A stretch of DNA of 48,156 bases from Gammaproteobacteria bacterium (lineage in GTDB: Bacteria; Pseudomonadota; Gammaproteobacteria; GCA-001735895): assembly GCA_024763505.1 (NCBI GenBank), contig JANTFI010000005.1, forward strand, positions 1 to 48,156, read 5' to 3'. Every line of letters begins with the position of its first letter. Within the stretch, counting starts at the first letter, position 1. Below the pieces are notes generated by a model, which saw only the letters and a list, made by a program, of their open reading frames with translations, was not told the origin of the DNA and made no database searches. Position numbers and translations under genes: made by a program. Shown here in pieces: positions 37,464 to 45,818 of the stretch.

Positions 37464-37763
37464 TCAGGGTAACAGTTTCTCGATTTCTGCAAATTTGCTG
37501 GCAATCACTTGCGGGTCTGCCTGATATTCGCCCTTGGCCAGAGCTGCCTTGATTTGATCTACCCGGCCCTGATTGACTTCCGGCACTTGCTCGACTTGTT
37601 CAAGCAGCCGCTCCGAAGAAAGGTCGACTACGGTTGAAGCTGGTGCCTTACTGGCAGATTCGGTTGCGCCTCCGGTTTTTCGGGAACCGCCTTCCGGCGC
37701 CGTTGGTTGAGTCCCCGAATTCGGCAGTTTTACGCGGTTATTGGTGTTGATTGCATCAGTCAT
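37464..37763 (-). CDS. flgM: Anti-sigma-28 factor FlgM
   Basis: A 99-residue protein with a disordered, Ser/Thr/Gly-rich N-terminal half and the helical sigma28-binding C-terminus (VPEVNQGRVDQIKAALAKGEYQADPQVIASKFAEIEKLLP). FlgM holds FliA inactive until the hook is complete and is then exported. Its gene has a sigma28-type promoter of its own, which gives the usual feedback. flgN follows in the same unit. Confidence 0.94.
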   Translation of the reverse strand: MTDAINTNNRVKLPNSGTQPTAPEGGSRKTGGATESASKAPASTVVDLSSERLLEQVEQVPEVNQGRVDQIKAALAKGEYQADPQVIASKFAEIEKLLP

Positions 37764-37794
37764 TGGTTTCTCCAGAATCTTCTACCCGATTTGG

Positions 37795-37821
37795 ATATCG
37801 GCCAGCCTCGATAAAAGTTTA
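37795..37821 (-). promoter_or_regulatory. Sigma28 (FliA) promoter of flgM-flgN
   Basis: On the minus strand TAAACTTT (37814-37821), 11 bp, GCCGATAT (37795-37802). This matches TAAAGTTT-N11-GCCGATAA with one change in each half. It lies 32 bp before the flgM ATG. Confidence 0.75.
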
Positions 37822-37844
37822 GTCTTTTTTACCATACTGCGAAA

Positions 37845-38540
37845 TTAAAAACGAACCCGTACTTCACCGGGTCCGCTCACCGTCGCCTGAATGATTTTTT
37901 GCGATTGCAGGTTTTTCACCTTGATCACTTGCCCGAGGCTGGCCGACTGCAATGCCTTGCCACTGGATTTGATCTGTAAACCTTTGATATCCAGCAGGAT
38001 ATTGACACTCTGCCCGGAGTGCACCAGTTTTTTTTCGGCCAGATTGGCCGGGGTTAATACACGGCCTGCCGGCAGGTTGCGTCGGGCTTGCAGACGCTCG
38101 AGCGAATCTTTTGCTGTGAAGTAACCCTGGCGTAATCCGGTCACGCGGGTCTTACGAAAACCGATGTCGCGGGTTGAAATCGATTGTCCGCGCAGCAACG
38201 GGGTGCGGGTAAAGGCGGCATCGTCATACAGGTCGATGCGCACGGGCACATGAAGTTTCCAGGAAACCGGCGCGCGGCACTGAATTTTCAGCGAAGTATT
38301 TCCGCTGGTACGGTCGGCATGGGTAAAACGGATATCCAGCGCTTCCTTGCAGGGTTTCAAACGCAGACGCGAATCCATCTCAGCGATCTCGAAACTGACC
38401 GGGTAGGGAGTCTGGTATGGGTACGAAACGATAAATTCTTCCGCTTGCAAGCTTACCGATGTGAGGCTTTGGCTGGTTTGCGCTGCAGACACGTTAAAGC
38501 CCGCCAGAAGCATCAATAGGGTCACGAGTTTTACCAACAT
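37845..38540 (-). CDS. flgA: Flagellar P-ring assembly chaperone FlgA
   Basis: Periplasmic protein that helps FlgI form the P-ring. The C-terminal SAF/FlgA-type domain is clear (TRDIGFRKTRVTGLRQGYFTAKDSL ... RRNLPAGRVLTPANLAEKKLVHSGQSVNI ... GKALQSASLGQVIKVKNLQSQKIIQATV). The start at 38540 puts a signal peptide (MLVKLVTLLMLLAGFNVSA) at the N-terminus and gives 231 residues; the longer frame to 38594 adds a polar stretch before it and is less likely. No strong ribosome-binding site precedes either start. It lies upstream of flgM on the same strand; cheV diverges from it. Confidence 0.9.
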   Translation of the reverse strand: MLVKLVTLLMLLAGFNVSAAQTSQSLTSVSLQAEEFIVSYPYQTPYPVSFEIAEMDSRLRLKPCKEALDIRFTHADRTSGNTSLKIQCRAPVSWKLHVPVRIDLYDDAAFTRTPLLRGQSISTRDIGFRKTRVTGLRQGYFTAKDSLERLQARRNLPAGRVLTPANLAEKKLVHSGQSVNILLDIKGLQIKSSGKALQSASLGQVIKVKNLQSQKIIQATVSGPGEVRVRF

Positions 38541-38707
38541 TCGTCTATACTCATAGTCATCCTGTAGTCGAGCTGCAAGCTCAAGGGCTTCCAACCGCTA
38601 CGGCGGTGGTGTCAAAAATCCAGCAGGTTTGCGACGTTTGACAGATCATGGATTGAAATAAGCAAGTTTAATGCCATAAACAGGCTGAATTCCTTTCTGA
38701 TTCGACC

Positions 38708-38734
38708 TAAAGAAAATGGTAAATGAGTCGATAA
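38708..38734 (+). promoter_or_regulatory. Sigma28 (FliA) promoter of cheV
   Basis: TAAAGAAA (38708-38715), 11 bp, GTCGATAA (38727-38734), matching TAAAGTTT-N11-GCCGATAA with only one change in the -10 half. It is 57 bp before the chosen cheV ATG. Confidence 0.75.
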
Positions 38735-38791
38735 AATCAATCAGTGGGCGGTTCGATGGGGAACCCGCTCCAAATCAAAGAGGTTTTTTTC

Positions 38792-39721
38792 ATGTCAGGT
38801 GTCATGGCAAGTGTCGATCAGCGCACTCAACTGGCTGGTCGGAATCGGCTTGAATTATTGATGTTCCGCCTTAACGGATCGCAGTTGTACGGTATCAATG
38901 TTTTCAAGGTACGAGAAGTGTTGCAGTGCCCGCCCCTTTCCAATGTTCCGCAATCCCATCCGGTGGTGCGCGGAATTTCCAATATACGCGGTAATACCAT
39001 CAGCATTATGGATCTGAGTATGGCGATTGGTGGGCCACCGGTTGCGGATGTGGAAAACGCATTTATTATCATTTCGGAATACAACCGCAGCGTGCAAGGG
39101 TTTCTGGTCAATGAAGTCGATCGCATTGTCAATCTGAACTGGAAAGATATGCTGCCGCCGCCTGCCGGGACCGCCGGTTCGAGTTATCTGACGGCGGTTA
39201 CCTATGTCAATGATCAAATGGTCGAAGTCATTGATGTGGAAAGGGTTTTGTCAGAAGTGGTGGGCGCCAAGGAGCATGTTTCCCAGGATGTGTTGGATAA
39301 TGTCGATCACGACCGGGATCAACAAAAAAACTTGATATTGGTTTCCGATGATTCAATGGTTGCGCGTAAACAGGTTTGCAAAACGATTGAAAATGAAATG
39401 AACATGGAAACCATCACTACCAAGGACGGGAAGGAAGCGATAGACCTGCTGAAAGGTTGGGCCGATGACGGCGATGAACGACTGGAACGTCTGGCGATGG
39501 TGATATCCGATATCGAAATGCCGGAAATGGATGGATACACCTTCACCACCGAAGTGCGTTCCGATGAGCGTCTGAAGCACTTGTATATTATTTTGCATAC
39601 CTCGATGAGCGGTGTTTTCAATCAGACCATGGTCGATCGGGTGGGGGCAGATAAATTTATCGCCAAATTCGAACCCGATATTCTGGCTCAGGCGGTGATC
39701 GACGCGCTGAAGACCGTGTAA
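38792..39721 (+). CDS. cheV: Chemotaxis coupling protein CheV
   Basis: A 309-residue protein with an N-terminal CheW-like coupling domain (LELLMFRLNGSQLYGINVFKVREVL ... VVRGISNIRGNTISIMDLSMAIGG) and a C-terminal receiver domain (phospho-acceptor Asp in MVISDIEMPEMDGYTF, Lys in DKFIAKFEPD). It links receptors to CheA and is tuned by phosphorylation. The start at 38792 has AAAGAGG 8 nt upstream; an earlier ATG at 38744 adds residues unlike the family. CheV is typically found next to flgA/flgM/flgB in gammaproteobacteria, as here. Confidence 0.94.
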   Translation: MSGVMASVDQRTQLAGRNRLELLMFRLNGSQLYGINVFKVREVLQCPPLSNVPQSHPVVRGISNIRGNTISIMDLSMAIGGPPVADVENAFIIISEYNRSVQGFLVNEVDRIVNLNWKDMLPPPAGTAGSSYLTAVTYVNDQMVEVIDVERVLSEVVGAKEHVSQDVLDNVDHDRDQQKNLILVSDDSMVARKQVCKTIENEMNMETITTKDGKEAIDLLKGWADDGDERLERLAMVISDIEMPEMDGYTFTTEVRSDERLKHLYIILHTSMSGVFNQTMVDRVGADKFIAKFEPDILAQAVIDALKTV

Positions 39722-39742
39722 GGCCGGTTATCGCAGCCAACC

Positions 39743-39777
39743 AGGTGGCAAGGGGATGCCTGAACAGGTTGCCACCT
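39743..39777 (+). terminator. Hairpin after cheV, possible terminator
   Basis: AGGTGGCAA (39743-39751) and TTGCCACCT (39769-39777) pair over 9 bp with a 17-nt loop, 22 bp after the cheV stop. Only a loose T-rich stretch follows about 15 nt later, so termination may be partial or Rho-assisted. Confidence 0.45.
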
Positions 39778-39847
39778 TGCCGCTTGCACCCACTTATTCT
39801 TTTGTCTTATATCCGTAACTTGTTGTTATTCAAGAAAAATACCTGAT

Positions 39848-39863
39848 TGGCACTTTCCCTGCT
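39848..39863 (+). promoter_or_regulatory. Sigma54 promoter of the flgB operon
   Basis: TGGCACTTTCCCTGCT has GG (39849-39850) and GC (39861-39862) exactly 10 bp apart, as in the -24/-12 consensus TGGCAC-N5-TTGCA. The start site would be near 39874, 29 bp before the flgB ATG. Control of middle flagellar genes by RpoN with an FleQ/FlrC-type activator is standard in many gammaproteobacteria. Confidence 0.75.
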
Positions 39864-39902
39864 GTAGCTTTGGCAAGTTTAAGATTTGTCAGGTGACAAC
39901 CG

Positions 39903-40301
39903 ATGTCGGTAATCGAAAGAGCCTTTTCCATACACGATGATGCGTTGCTGTTGCGCTCCCGCCGCAGCAGCGTGCTGGCTGCCAATATCGCCAATGCCGA
40001 TACACCGGGTTACAAGGCGCGTGACATGGATTTCTCAGCGATGCTTAAAAAGGTCCAGAGCGGACAAACCGGCGGCGTCAAGCTGGCTCGTACGGATTCT
40101 CGCCATCTGGCCAGGCAGCAACTTGCCGCTGACCCGGACATTCAATTCCGCATTCCACTCAACCCAGCGCTGGATGGCAATACGGTCGATATCCAGACCG
40201 AACAGGCCCGTTTTTCTCAAAATTCGGTGCAATATCAAACCAGCCTGACTTTCCTCAGCAGCAAGATCAATGGATTGCGGCTCGCAATCAAGGGGCAATA
40301 A
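39903..40301 (+). CDS. flgB: Flagellar basal-body rod protein FlgB
   Basis: A 132-residue rod subunit. The N-terminal helix with LAANIANADTPGYKARDMDF is the family signature; the C-terminal helix (SQNSVQYQTSLTFLSSKINGLRLAIKGQ) completes the coiled-coil pair. It is exported by the flagellar type III system without a cleaved signal. First gene of flgBCDEF behind the sigma54 promoter; flgC starts 2 bp after its stop. Confidence 0.96.
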   Translation: MSVIERAFSIHDDALLLRSRRSSVLAANIANADTPGYKARDMDFSAMLKKVQSGQTGGVKLARTDSRHLARQQLAADPDIQFRIPLNPALDGNTVDIQTEQARFSQNSVQYQTSLTFLSSKINGLRLAIKGQ

Positions 40302-40303
40302 TC

Positions 40304-40714
40304 ATGGGCTTACTGGCTAATTTTCAGATTTCCGGCAGTGCCTTGAGTGCCCAGTCCCTGCGTCTGAACACGACCGCAAGCAATATGGCCAATGCGAATA
40401 CGGTGGCCGGATCCGAGCAGGAAGCCTACCGCGCCCGCGAAACCGTGTTCCAGAGTTATCTGCTCGACAAGGCGCGTCCGGCTGAAGCGGGGGTACGCAT
40501 GCTGGCTGTTGTACACAGTGATGCACCGGTAGAACGCAAATATGACCCGGATAATCCGCTGGCCAACGAGCAAGGCTATGTGTTTGCCAGTAACGTCAAC
40601 AGCGTCGAGGAAATGGTCAATATGTTATCCTCATCGCGTTCCTATCAAAATAACGTTGAAGTCCTCAACACCTCGAAGGACTTGATGATCCGCACGCTTT
40701 CGCTGGGTCAGTAA
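40304..40714 (+). CDS. flgC: Flagellar basal-body rod protein FlgC
   Basis: A 136-residue rod subunit with the N-terminal FQISGSALSAQSLRLNTTASNMANANTVAG and the C-terminal NSVEEMVNMLSSSRSYQNNVEVLNTSKDLMIRTLSLGQ typical of FlgC. An AGGGG ribosome-binding site lies in the end of flgB. Forms the proximal rod with FlgB, FlgF and FliE. Confidence 0.96.
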   Translation: MGLLANFQISGSALSAQSLRLNTTASNMANANTVAGSEQEAYRARETVFQSYLLDKARPAEAGVRMLAVVHSDAPVERKYDPDNPLANEQGYVFASNVNSVEEMVNMLSSSRSYQNNVEVLNTSKDLMIRTLSLGQ

Positions 40715-40741
40715 CGATGTTGACGGTGCCGGAGAAATGTC

Positions 40742-41419
40742 ATGAGTGAAATCGATAGCAAGCAAATCTACGCCGATCTGGGTCTGAACAAGACCCAGCC
40801 AAAGAATGATGAAGGCAAGAATGAACTGGGTCAGGCCGAGTTTCTCGAACTGATGACGGCACAGCTTCGCTTTCAGGACCCGCTCAAGCCGATGGAAAAC
40901 GGTGACTTTATCGCCCAGATGGCGCAATTCGGTACCGTCAGCGGCATCGGCGATCTGAACAAGACCTTTTCCGATATGAGTGCTTCGTTCCAGTCCAATC
41001 AGGCTTTGCAAGCTTCCACCATGGTCGGACGCAATGTGCTGGTGCCGGGCGATCGGGTGCAACTGGAAGCGGACAAGGGATTGCAGATGGCGGTCGATTT
41101 GAAGACACCAGCCAGTCGCGTGCTGGTCAATATCACGGATGCCAGCGGCCAGTTGGTGCATCGTATCGATCTGGGGCGGCAGCCTGCCGGCATGATTGAC
41201 ATCGACTGGAATGGCCTTAATCGTGATGGTAACCGGCTGGCACCGGGTCGTTATCAAATTGCAGCCGAGGTCGAGCAGGGTGACCAGGTTTCGGCTGGCG
41301 ATACGCTGATTGCCGCGCAGGTCGAGTCCGTCACGCTTGGCAGTGCCGGTCAGGACTTAACACTCACCGTTTCGGGCCTGGGGGATATCAATATGAGCCA
41401 GATCCGGAAAATCATGTAA
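40742..41419 (+). CDS. flgD: Flagellar hook-assembly scaffold protein FlgD
   Basis: A 225-residue hook cap. The N-terminal part has EFLELMTAQLRFQDPLKPMENGDFIAQMAQF, the family signature; the C-terminal part is the FlgD Ig-like/tudor region (GDRVQLEADKG ... GQLVHRIDLGRQPAGMIDIDWNGLNRDGN). It caps the growing hook while FlgE subunits are added. It lies 27 bp after flgC and 64 bp before flgE. Confidence 0.95.
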   Translation: MSEIDSKQIYADLGLNKTQPKNDEGKNELGQAEFLELMTAQLRFQDPLKPMENGDFIAQMAQFGTVSGIGDLNKTFSDMSASFQSNQALQASTMVGRNVLVPGDRVQLEADKGLQMAVDLKTPASRVLVNITDASGQLVHRIDLGRQPAGMIDIDWNGLNRDGNRLAPGRYQIAAEVEQGDQVSAGDTLIAAQVESVTLGSAGQDLTLTVSGLGDINMSQIRKIM

Positions 41420-41483
41420 ACACCGACCAACGCTTAATCGTTCAGGGTTACCTGACTACACGTTATCACAAGAGGAACTGATT

Positions 41484-42788
41484 ATGTCTTTCAACACTGC
41501 CCTTAGTGGCCTGCAGGCTGCTTCTATCGACCTGAGTACTACCAGTAACAATATCGCCAATGTGGCGACCACCGGCTTCAAATATTCGCGTGCCGAGTTT
41601 GGTGATATCTTTGCGGTGTCGCCTTTTGGAAACTCTCCGACCGCAGTCGGAAATGGTGTGCAGGTCGATAATGTCAGCCAGCAATTTTCACAAGGCAATC
41701 TGCGCTTTACCGATGCCAGTCTCGATATGGCGATCAGCGGGCAAGGTTATTTTGTGGTCAGTCAGGACCCCAATGCAACGAATCTGGTGTATTCGCGCGC
41801 CGGTGAATTCCGTGTCAATTCGGAAGGTTATATCGTCAATAACGATAGCCAGTATCTACAAACCTTTCCTGTCGACCAAAATGGGAATGTGACTTCCACC
41901 AGCCTCAACACCACGGTTCCACTGCAATTACCGGCATCCACCGGGGCGCCTCAATCGACCACCGAAATCGAAATCGGCGTTAATCTTTCGGCTAGTTCAA
42001 TTACGCTCGATCCGACTTTGTTCGATCCGGCGCAAAGCACGACTTACACCAATTCAACGTCTTCCACGGTGTATGACTCGCTCGGTGAGTCGCATGTCAT
42101 GACCTATTATTTTGTCAAGGATCAGGCCGCTGCCAACCAGTGGCAGGTTTTTACCTATCTGGATGGCAATCCGGTCGATGTCGCGGGCGGAAACTCGATT
42201 ACCCATCCCAATGGAACGCCTCCGGTGCCGACCGCGCAACTGGCTGCCCAGCTTAATTTCCAGGCGGATGGTACTTTTTCCAGCTCGACGCCAGATCCGC
42301 TGGTCAGCGCTTCGATTCCGTTGTCCAACGGCGCCAACAATCTGTTGATCACGCATGACTTTGCCAACAATACCACGACCCAGTACTCGGCCAATTTCTC
42401 GGTCAATACGCTCAACCCGAATGGCTTTGCAACCGGGCGGTTGACCGGACTGGATGTCTCGGAAGAAGGCCTGGTGCGCTCGACTTACACCAATGGTGTA
42501 TCGATTCCGCTGGGCAAGATCGCACTGGCCGATTTCCCCAACAGCCAGGGTCTGGCCAATGTCGGTAGTGCGGCCTGGACCGAAACCATTGATTCCGGCC
42601 CGGTCACCACCGGCGAAGCGGGCAGCGGCCGTTTCGGGTTGATCCAGTCCGGTGCGCTGGAAGCCTCAAATGTCGATTTGACCCAGCAACTGGTCAACCT
42701 GATTACCGCGCAGCGTAATTTTCAGGCCAACGCGCGCTCGATCGAGACCGCCAATACGCTGACCCAGACCATCATTCAGATTCGTTAG
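41484..42788 (+). CDS. flgE: Flagellar hook protein FlgE
   Basis: A 434-residue hook subunit. N-terminal MSFNTALSGLQAASIDLSTTSNNIANVATTGFKYSRAEFGD and C-terminal LEASNVDLTQQLVNLITAQRNFQANARSIETANTLTQTIIQIR are the paired helices of the axial-protein family; the middle is the hook-surface domain. Export needs no cleaved signal. An AGAGGA ribosome-binding site precedes the ATG. Confidence 0.96.
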   Translation: MSFNTALSGLQAASIDLSTTSNNIANVATTGFKYSRAEFGDIFAVSPFGNSPTAVGNGVQVDNVSQQFSQGNLRFTDASLDMAISGQGYFVVSQDPNATNLVYSRAGEFRVNSEGYIVNNDSQYLQTFPVDQNGNVTSTSLNTTVPLQLPASTGAPQSTTEIEIGVNLSASSITLDPTLFDPAQSTTYTNSTSSTVYDSLGESHVMTYYFVKDQAAANQWQVFTYLDGNPVDVAGGNSITHPNGTPPVPTAQLAAQLNFQADGTFSSSTPDPLVSASIPLSNGANNLLITHDFANNTTTQYSANFSVNTLNPNGFATGRLTGLDVSEEGLVRSTYTNGVSIPLGKIALADFPNSQGLANVGSAAWTETIDSGPVTTGEAGSGRFGLIQSGALEASNVDLTQQLVNLITAQRNFQANARSIETANTLTQTIIQIR

Positions 42789-42810
42789 GGTTCAACACAG
42801 GTAAGCGGAC

Positions 42811-43551
42811 ATGGATCGATTTCTCTACATTGCAATGAATGGTGCCAGTAATGCACTGCGCGCCCAGCAAACCAACGCCAACAATCTGTCCAACGTCAAC
42901 ACGGTCGGGTTCAAGGCTCAGATGGATCGCTTTCAGTCGCAGCCGGTGTATGGTCCGGGGCATGCCACCCGCGCCTATGCCAGCAACCGTCAAACCGGCG
43001 ATGATTTCAAGCATGGTCCGGTGATGACCACGGGCCGAGAACTGGATGTCGCGATTAATGGCGATGGCTGGTTTGCCATTCAGGCCAATGATGGAAGCAC
43101 GGCGTATTCCCGGCGTGGCGATTTTCGCACCGACCCGACCGGTTTGTTGCTCAATGGCGCCAATCAGATCGTGCAGGGCGAGGGCGGGCCGATCACGATT
43201 CCCGATTTCGAAAGCCTGGTGATCGGCCGTGATGGCACCATCAGTATCCGTGCCAAGGGACAGGCGGCCAATACGCTGGTGGTGGTGGATCGAATCAAAA
43301 TGGTTAAACCGAATGCAGCCGATTTGCAACGCGGAGAAGATGGCCTGTTCCGAATGCGCGACGGCAATGAAGCCCCACTCGATGCCAGCGTGACCCTGAC
43401 CAATGGCGCGCTCGAAGCCAGTAATGTGAATACCGTAGATGCAATGGTTAAGATGATGGAATACGCGCGCTTTTACGAAACTCAGGTCAAACTGATGAAA
43501 GTAGCGGAAGACAATGATGCTTCCAGCGCGCGATTGATGAGAATGAGTTAA
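42811..43551 (+). CDS. flgF: Flagellar basal-body rod protein FlgF
   Basis: A 246-residue rod protein beginning MDRFLYIAMNGASNALRAQQTNANNLSNVNTVGFKAQ, with the central DVAINGDGWFAIQANDGSTAYSRRGDFRTDPTG and C-terminal GALEASNVNTVDAMVKMMEYARFYETQVKLMK. FlgF rather than FlgG by its start and by length (FlgG about 260). It is the last gene of the cluster: the next genes expected (flgG to flgL) are missing and a terminator follows. Confidence 0.94.
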   Translation: MDRFLYIAMNGASNALRAQQTNANNLSNVNTVGFKAQMDRFQSQPVYGPGHATRAYASNRQTGDDFKHGPVMTTGRELDVAINGDGWFAIQANDGSTAYSRRGDFRTDPTGLLLNGANQIVQGEGGPITIPDFESLVIGRDGTISIRAKGQAANTLVVVDRIKMVKPNAADLQRGEDGLFRMRDGNEAPLDASVTLTNGALEASNVNTVDAMVKMMEYARFYETQVKLMKVAEDNDASSARLMRMS

Positions 43552-43579
43552 TTCAGTCGTTCGTAACCGGGTTCCTTCA

Positions 43580-43650
43580 GACCGGGAGGGTAGCAACACA
43601 TGATTTGGCACGGGCGTACTGGATCAGCCGCTGACTTCCCGGTCTTTTTT
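43580..43650 (+). terminator. Terminator after flgF
   Basis: GACCGGGA (43580-43587) and TCCCGGTC (43637-43644) pair over 8 bp and are followed at once by six T. The 49-nt loop can hold a small inner stem (TCAG/CTGA). It ends the flgBCDEF unit. The rest of the gap to 43931 is AT-rich with no gene seen. Confidence 0.65.
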
Positions 43651-43931
43651 ATTCTTGAATTGCTGGCACTCGATAATATCCAGACATCTCGACCACTTTT
43701 GGCATTATCAGATTCTCCTTTAGTTTTACATGACTGCCAGCATTGTCGTTGATTCAGATCCGGTCTTTAATTAGAGAAATTCTAAGTCTCTAGTTTTCTA
43801 CAGCCTAAAAAACCCCTGCATCCACAGATCCCGTTATGTAAATTTACCAGAGTTATGCTACCGGTGGATTACCCGCCCGGCATTGCAGAAATTGCAAGCC
43901 GGCACTGAATTTCAGAATCAAAGAAAATATT

Positions 43932-44744
43932 TCAGAAAACCGAAGCGCTTAACTCGTTGACGGCGGCCAGCATTTCGCTGTCATCGGTCAGCGCCTGGGC
44001 TATGCCGCTGGCACAGGCGCTGACCGGATCGACGCCGCTGTTGATTAATTTTCCGGCATGCACCAGCAAGCGCGTGCTGGCACCTTCGTCCAGCCCGCTG
44101 CCTTTCAAGTTGCGGGTGAGGCGGGCAAATTTGACCAGTTGGCGAGCGACATCGCTGTCCAGCCCGGCTTCGGTCTCGACGATTTTCTGCTCGATTTCCG
44201 CGTCTGGATAATCGAACTCCAGTGAGATAAAACGCTGTCGGGTACTCTGTTTCAAATCCTTCAATACTGATTGATAGCCGGGGTTATAGGAAATTGCCAT
44301 ACAAAATTCATCCGGCGCTTCGATCAGTTCACCCAGTTTTTCCATCGGCAATACTCGCCGGTCGTCTGCCAGCGGGTGGATCACCACGGTGGTGTCGCTG
44401 CGCGCTTCGACGATTTCATCGAGATAACAGATGGCCCCGGCACGCACCGCGGCGGCCAGCGGGCCATCGACCCACACGGTCTGGTTATCGGTAATCAAAT
44501 AGCGCCCGATCAAATCCGATGCGGTCAAGTCATCGTGGCAGGAAACCGTGATCAGCGGCCGTTTCAAACGCCAGGCCATGTGTTCCATGAAACGCGTTTT
44601 GCCGCAGCCGGTCGGTCCCTTCAGTGATACGCCGAGTTTGTTTCGATAAGCCGCTTCGAAGATTTCGATCTCATTGGCGACCGGTTCGTAGTACGGCTCT
44701 TCGGTGATGATGTTTTCGCTCGGTTTCAGGGTTTTGGCCTGCAT
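43932..44744 (-). CDS. cbbQ: CbbQ/NirQ/NorQ/GpvN-family MoxR ATPase
   Basis: A 270-residue AAA+ protein of the MoxR group. Walker A is GPTGCGKT (residues 43-50) within [21 protein letters not shown], a stretch typical of CbbQ; Walker B is [14 protein letters not shown], and [21 protein letters not shown] holds the sensor/arginine-finger region. CbbQ with CbbO restores inhibited RuBisCO; close relatives (NorQ, NirQ) assist nitric oxide reductase. No cbbL, cbbM, cbbO or norB/D is adjacent here, so the partner is unsure. The start at 44744 gives the usual family length (about 267-270); the frame to 44783 adds 13 residues and is less likely. It diverges from the Uma2 gene. Confidence 0.82.
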   Translation of the reverse strand: MQAKTLKPSENIITEEPYYEPVANEIEIFEAAYRNKLGVSLKGPTGCGKTRFMEHMAWRLKRPLITVSCHDDLTASDLIGRYLITDNQTVWVDGPLAAAVRAGAICYLDEIVEARSDTTVVIHPLADDRRVLPMEKLGELIEAPDEFCMAISYNPGYQSVLKDLKQSTRQRFISLEFDYPDAEIEQKIVETEAGLDSDVARQLVKFARLTRNLKGSGLDEGASTRLLVHAGKLINSGVDPVSACASGIAQALTDDSEMLAAVNELSASVF

Positions 44745-44890
44745 CTGGTTTCTCTTGAGTTTCGTGGGGGGTAGACGGTACAAATTTCCTGCAGTGCTTG
44801 CAAGCGGGCAGGGTGGATGAATGTTCGGGCAGTTTATTGTTATACTGATTCCGTGAAATCTAAATCACGACTATCAGCAAGGTTAAACCC

Positions 44891-45427
44891 ATGAGCGATC
44901 TGGCGTACAGCGAAAAATATACCCGCAAGGATCACCGGCAGTGGTCCGGGGATTGGGAATTGATCCACGGCGATGCCTATGCCATGTCGCCATCGCCGGC
45001 ATTTATCCACCAGTACATCAGTTTGAGAATTGCGCGCCAACTCGACGAACAACTTGAACATTTTCCACAGTGCCACGCGGTCATTGAAACCGATGTCACA
45101 CTGTCGGAAGACACAGTGGTGCGCCCCGACAGCATGGTTATCTGCTACGAGCCAGACGAAGTTCTCAACCGCGCGCCCGAGCTGGTCTTCGAAGTGGTTT
45201 CGCCAACCTCCGCGCGGCGCGATGAAATTCTCAAATTCGACCTTTATCAGACCGAAGGGGTGAAGTATTACGCGATCGTGTATCCGGACAGCCACAAGGC
45301 CAAACTGTTTGAGCTGGTAGAAGGAAAGTATCGCAAGATCGCTGATTTCTCTGATGAAACAGTGAAGTTCGGCTTATCGGCCTGCACCCTGTCATTTGAC
45401 TTCAGTTTCATCTGGCGCAGGAAGTAA
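44891..45427 (+). CDS. Uma2-family PD-(D/E)XK nuclease-fold protein
   Basis: A 178-residue protein of the Uma2 (DUF820) family. The restriction-endonuclease-like core is clear: the Asp of RPDSMVICY, and PELVFEVVSPTSARRDEILKFDLYQTEGVKYYAIVYP with the EVVSP strand and later Lys. The putative active residues are present. Uma2 genes are scattered through cyanobacteria and other groups, often near mobile or regulatory genes, with no clear function. It stands alone, with an AAGG site before the ATG. Confidence 0.85.
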   Translation: MSDLAYSEKYTRKDHRQWSGDWELIHGDAYAMSPSPAFIHQYISLRIARQLDEQLEHFPQCHAVIETDVTLSEDTVVRPDSMVICYEPDEVLNRAPELVFEVVSPTSARRDEILKFDLYQTEGVKYYAIVYPDSHKAKLFELVEGKYRKIADFSDETVKFGLSACTLSFDFSFIWRRK

Positions 45428-45818
45428 ATGCGGGATGACCAATCGCGGTCTATCAAGTGAGCTCTGATCAAACCGTCTGCCGTTGGCTGAAACGGTCGAA
45501 CGCTTCTAGCATGATTGGTTCGGTAAACCATGAATCGCCTGCCTCCCTCTATCCCGTAAGTGATAGATTGCCTTCCCCGGTTGTGACCGGATTATGCGCA
45601 ATTCTTGAAAAGTCTTCCAAATCAAGAGTTTGCAATTGAAAGACTAGTATTGAGCTGAACTGGTATCAAAACTATTTATACGCAATAGATATTTTTATTA
45701 ACACATAAAAAATGGTAACTGGAACTCAACGGTTATTCAGCGTATCTTTCGCAGGATTTAATTTTAAGTGGCTCATTGCGAGCCCGAAACGACTGGCGAT
45801 CCTGCCGGAGGATGCACT
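45428..45818. other. 391-bp region upstream of qmoA
   Basis: No gene was found. AGTCTT (45611-45616) and AAGACT (45640-45645) form a 6-bp stem with a 23-nt loop. The stretch 45665-45715 is strongly AT-rich and is the likely promoter of the qmo operon, but no consensus -35/-10 pair or FNR box was identified. Confidence 0.45.

Noticed and set aside
42772-43611. Minus-strand open frame of 279 codons covering flgF
   Set aside because: It is the antisense shadow of flgF, which matches its family along the whole length.
45665-45715. Clear promoter for qmoA
   Set aside because: The stretch is AT-rich with several possible -10 sequences but no paired -35 at proper spacing, so no site is claimed.
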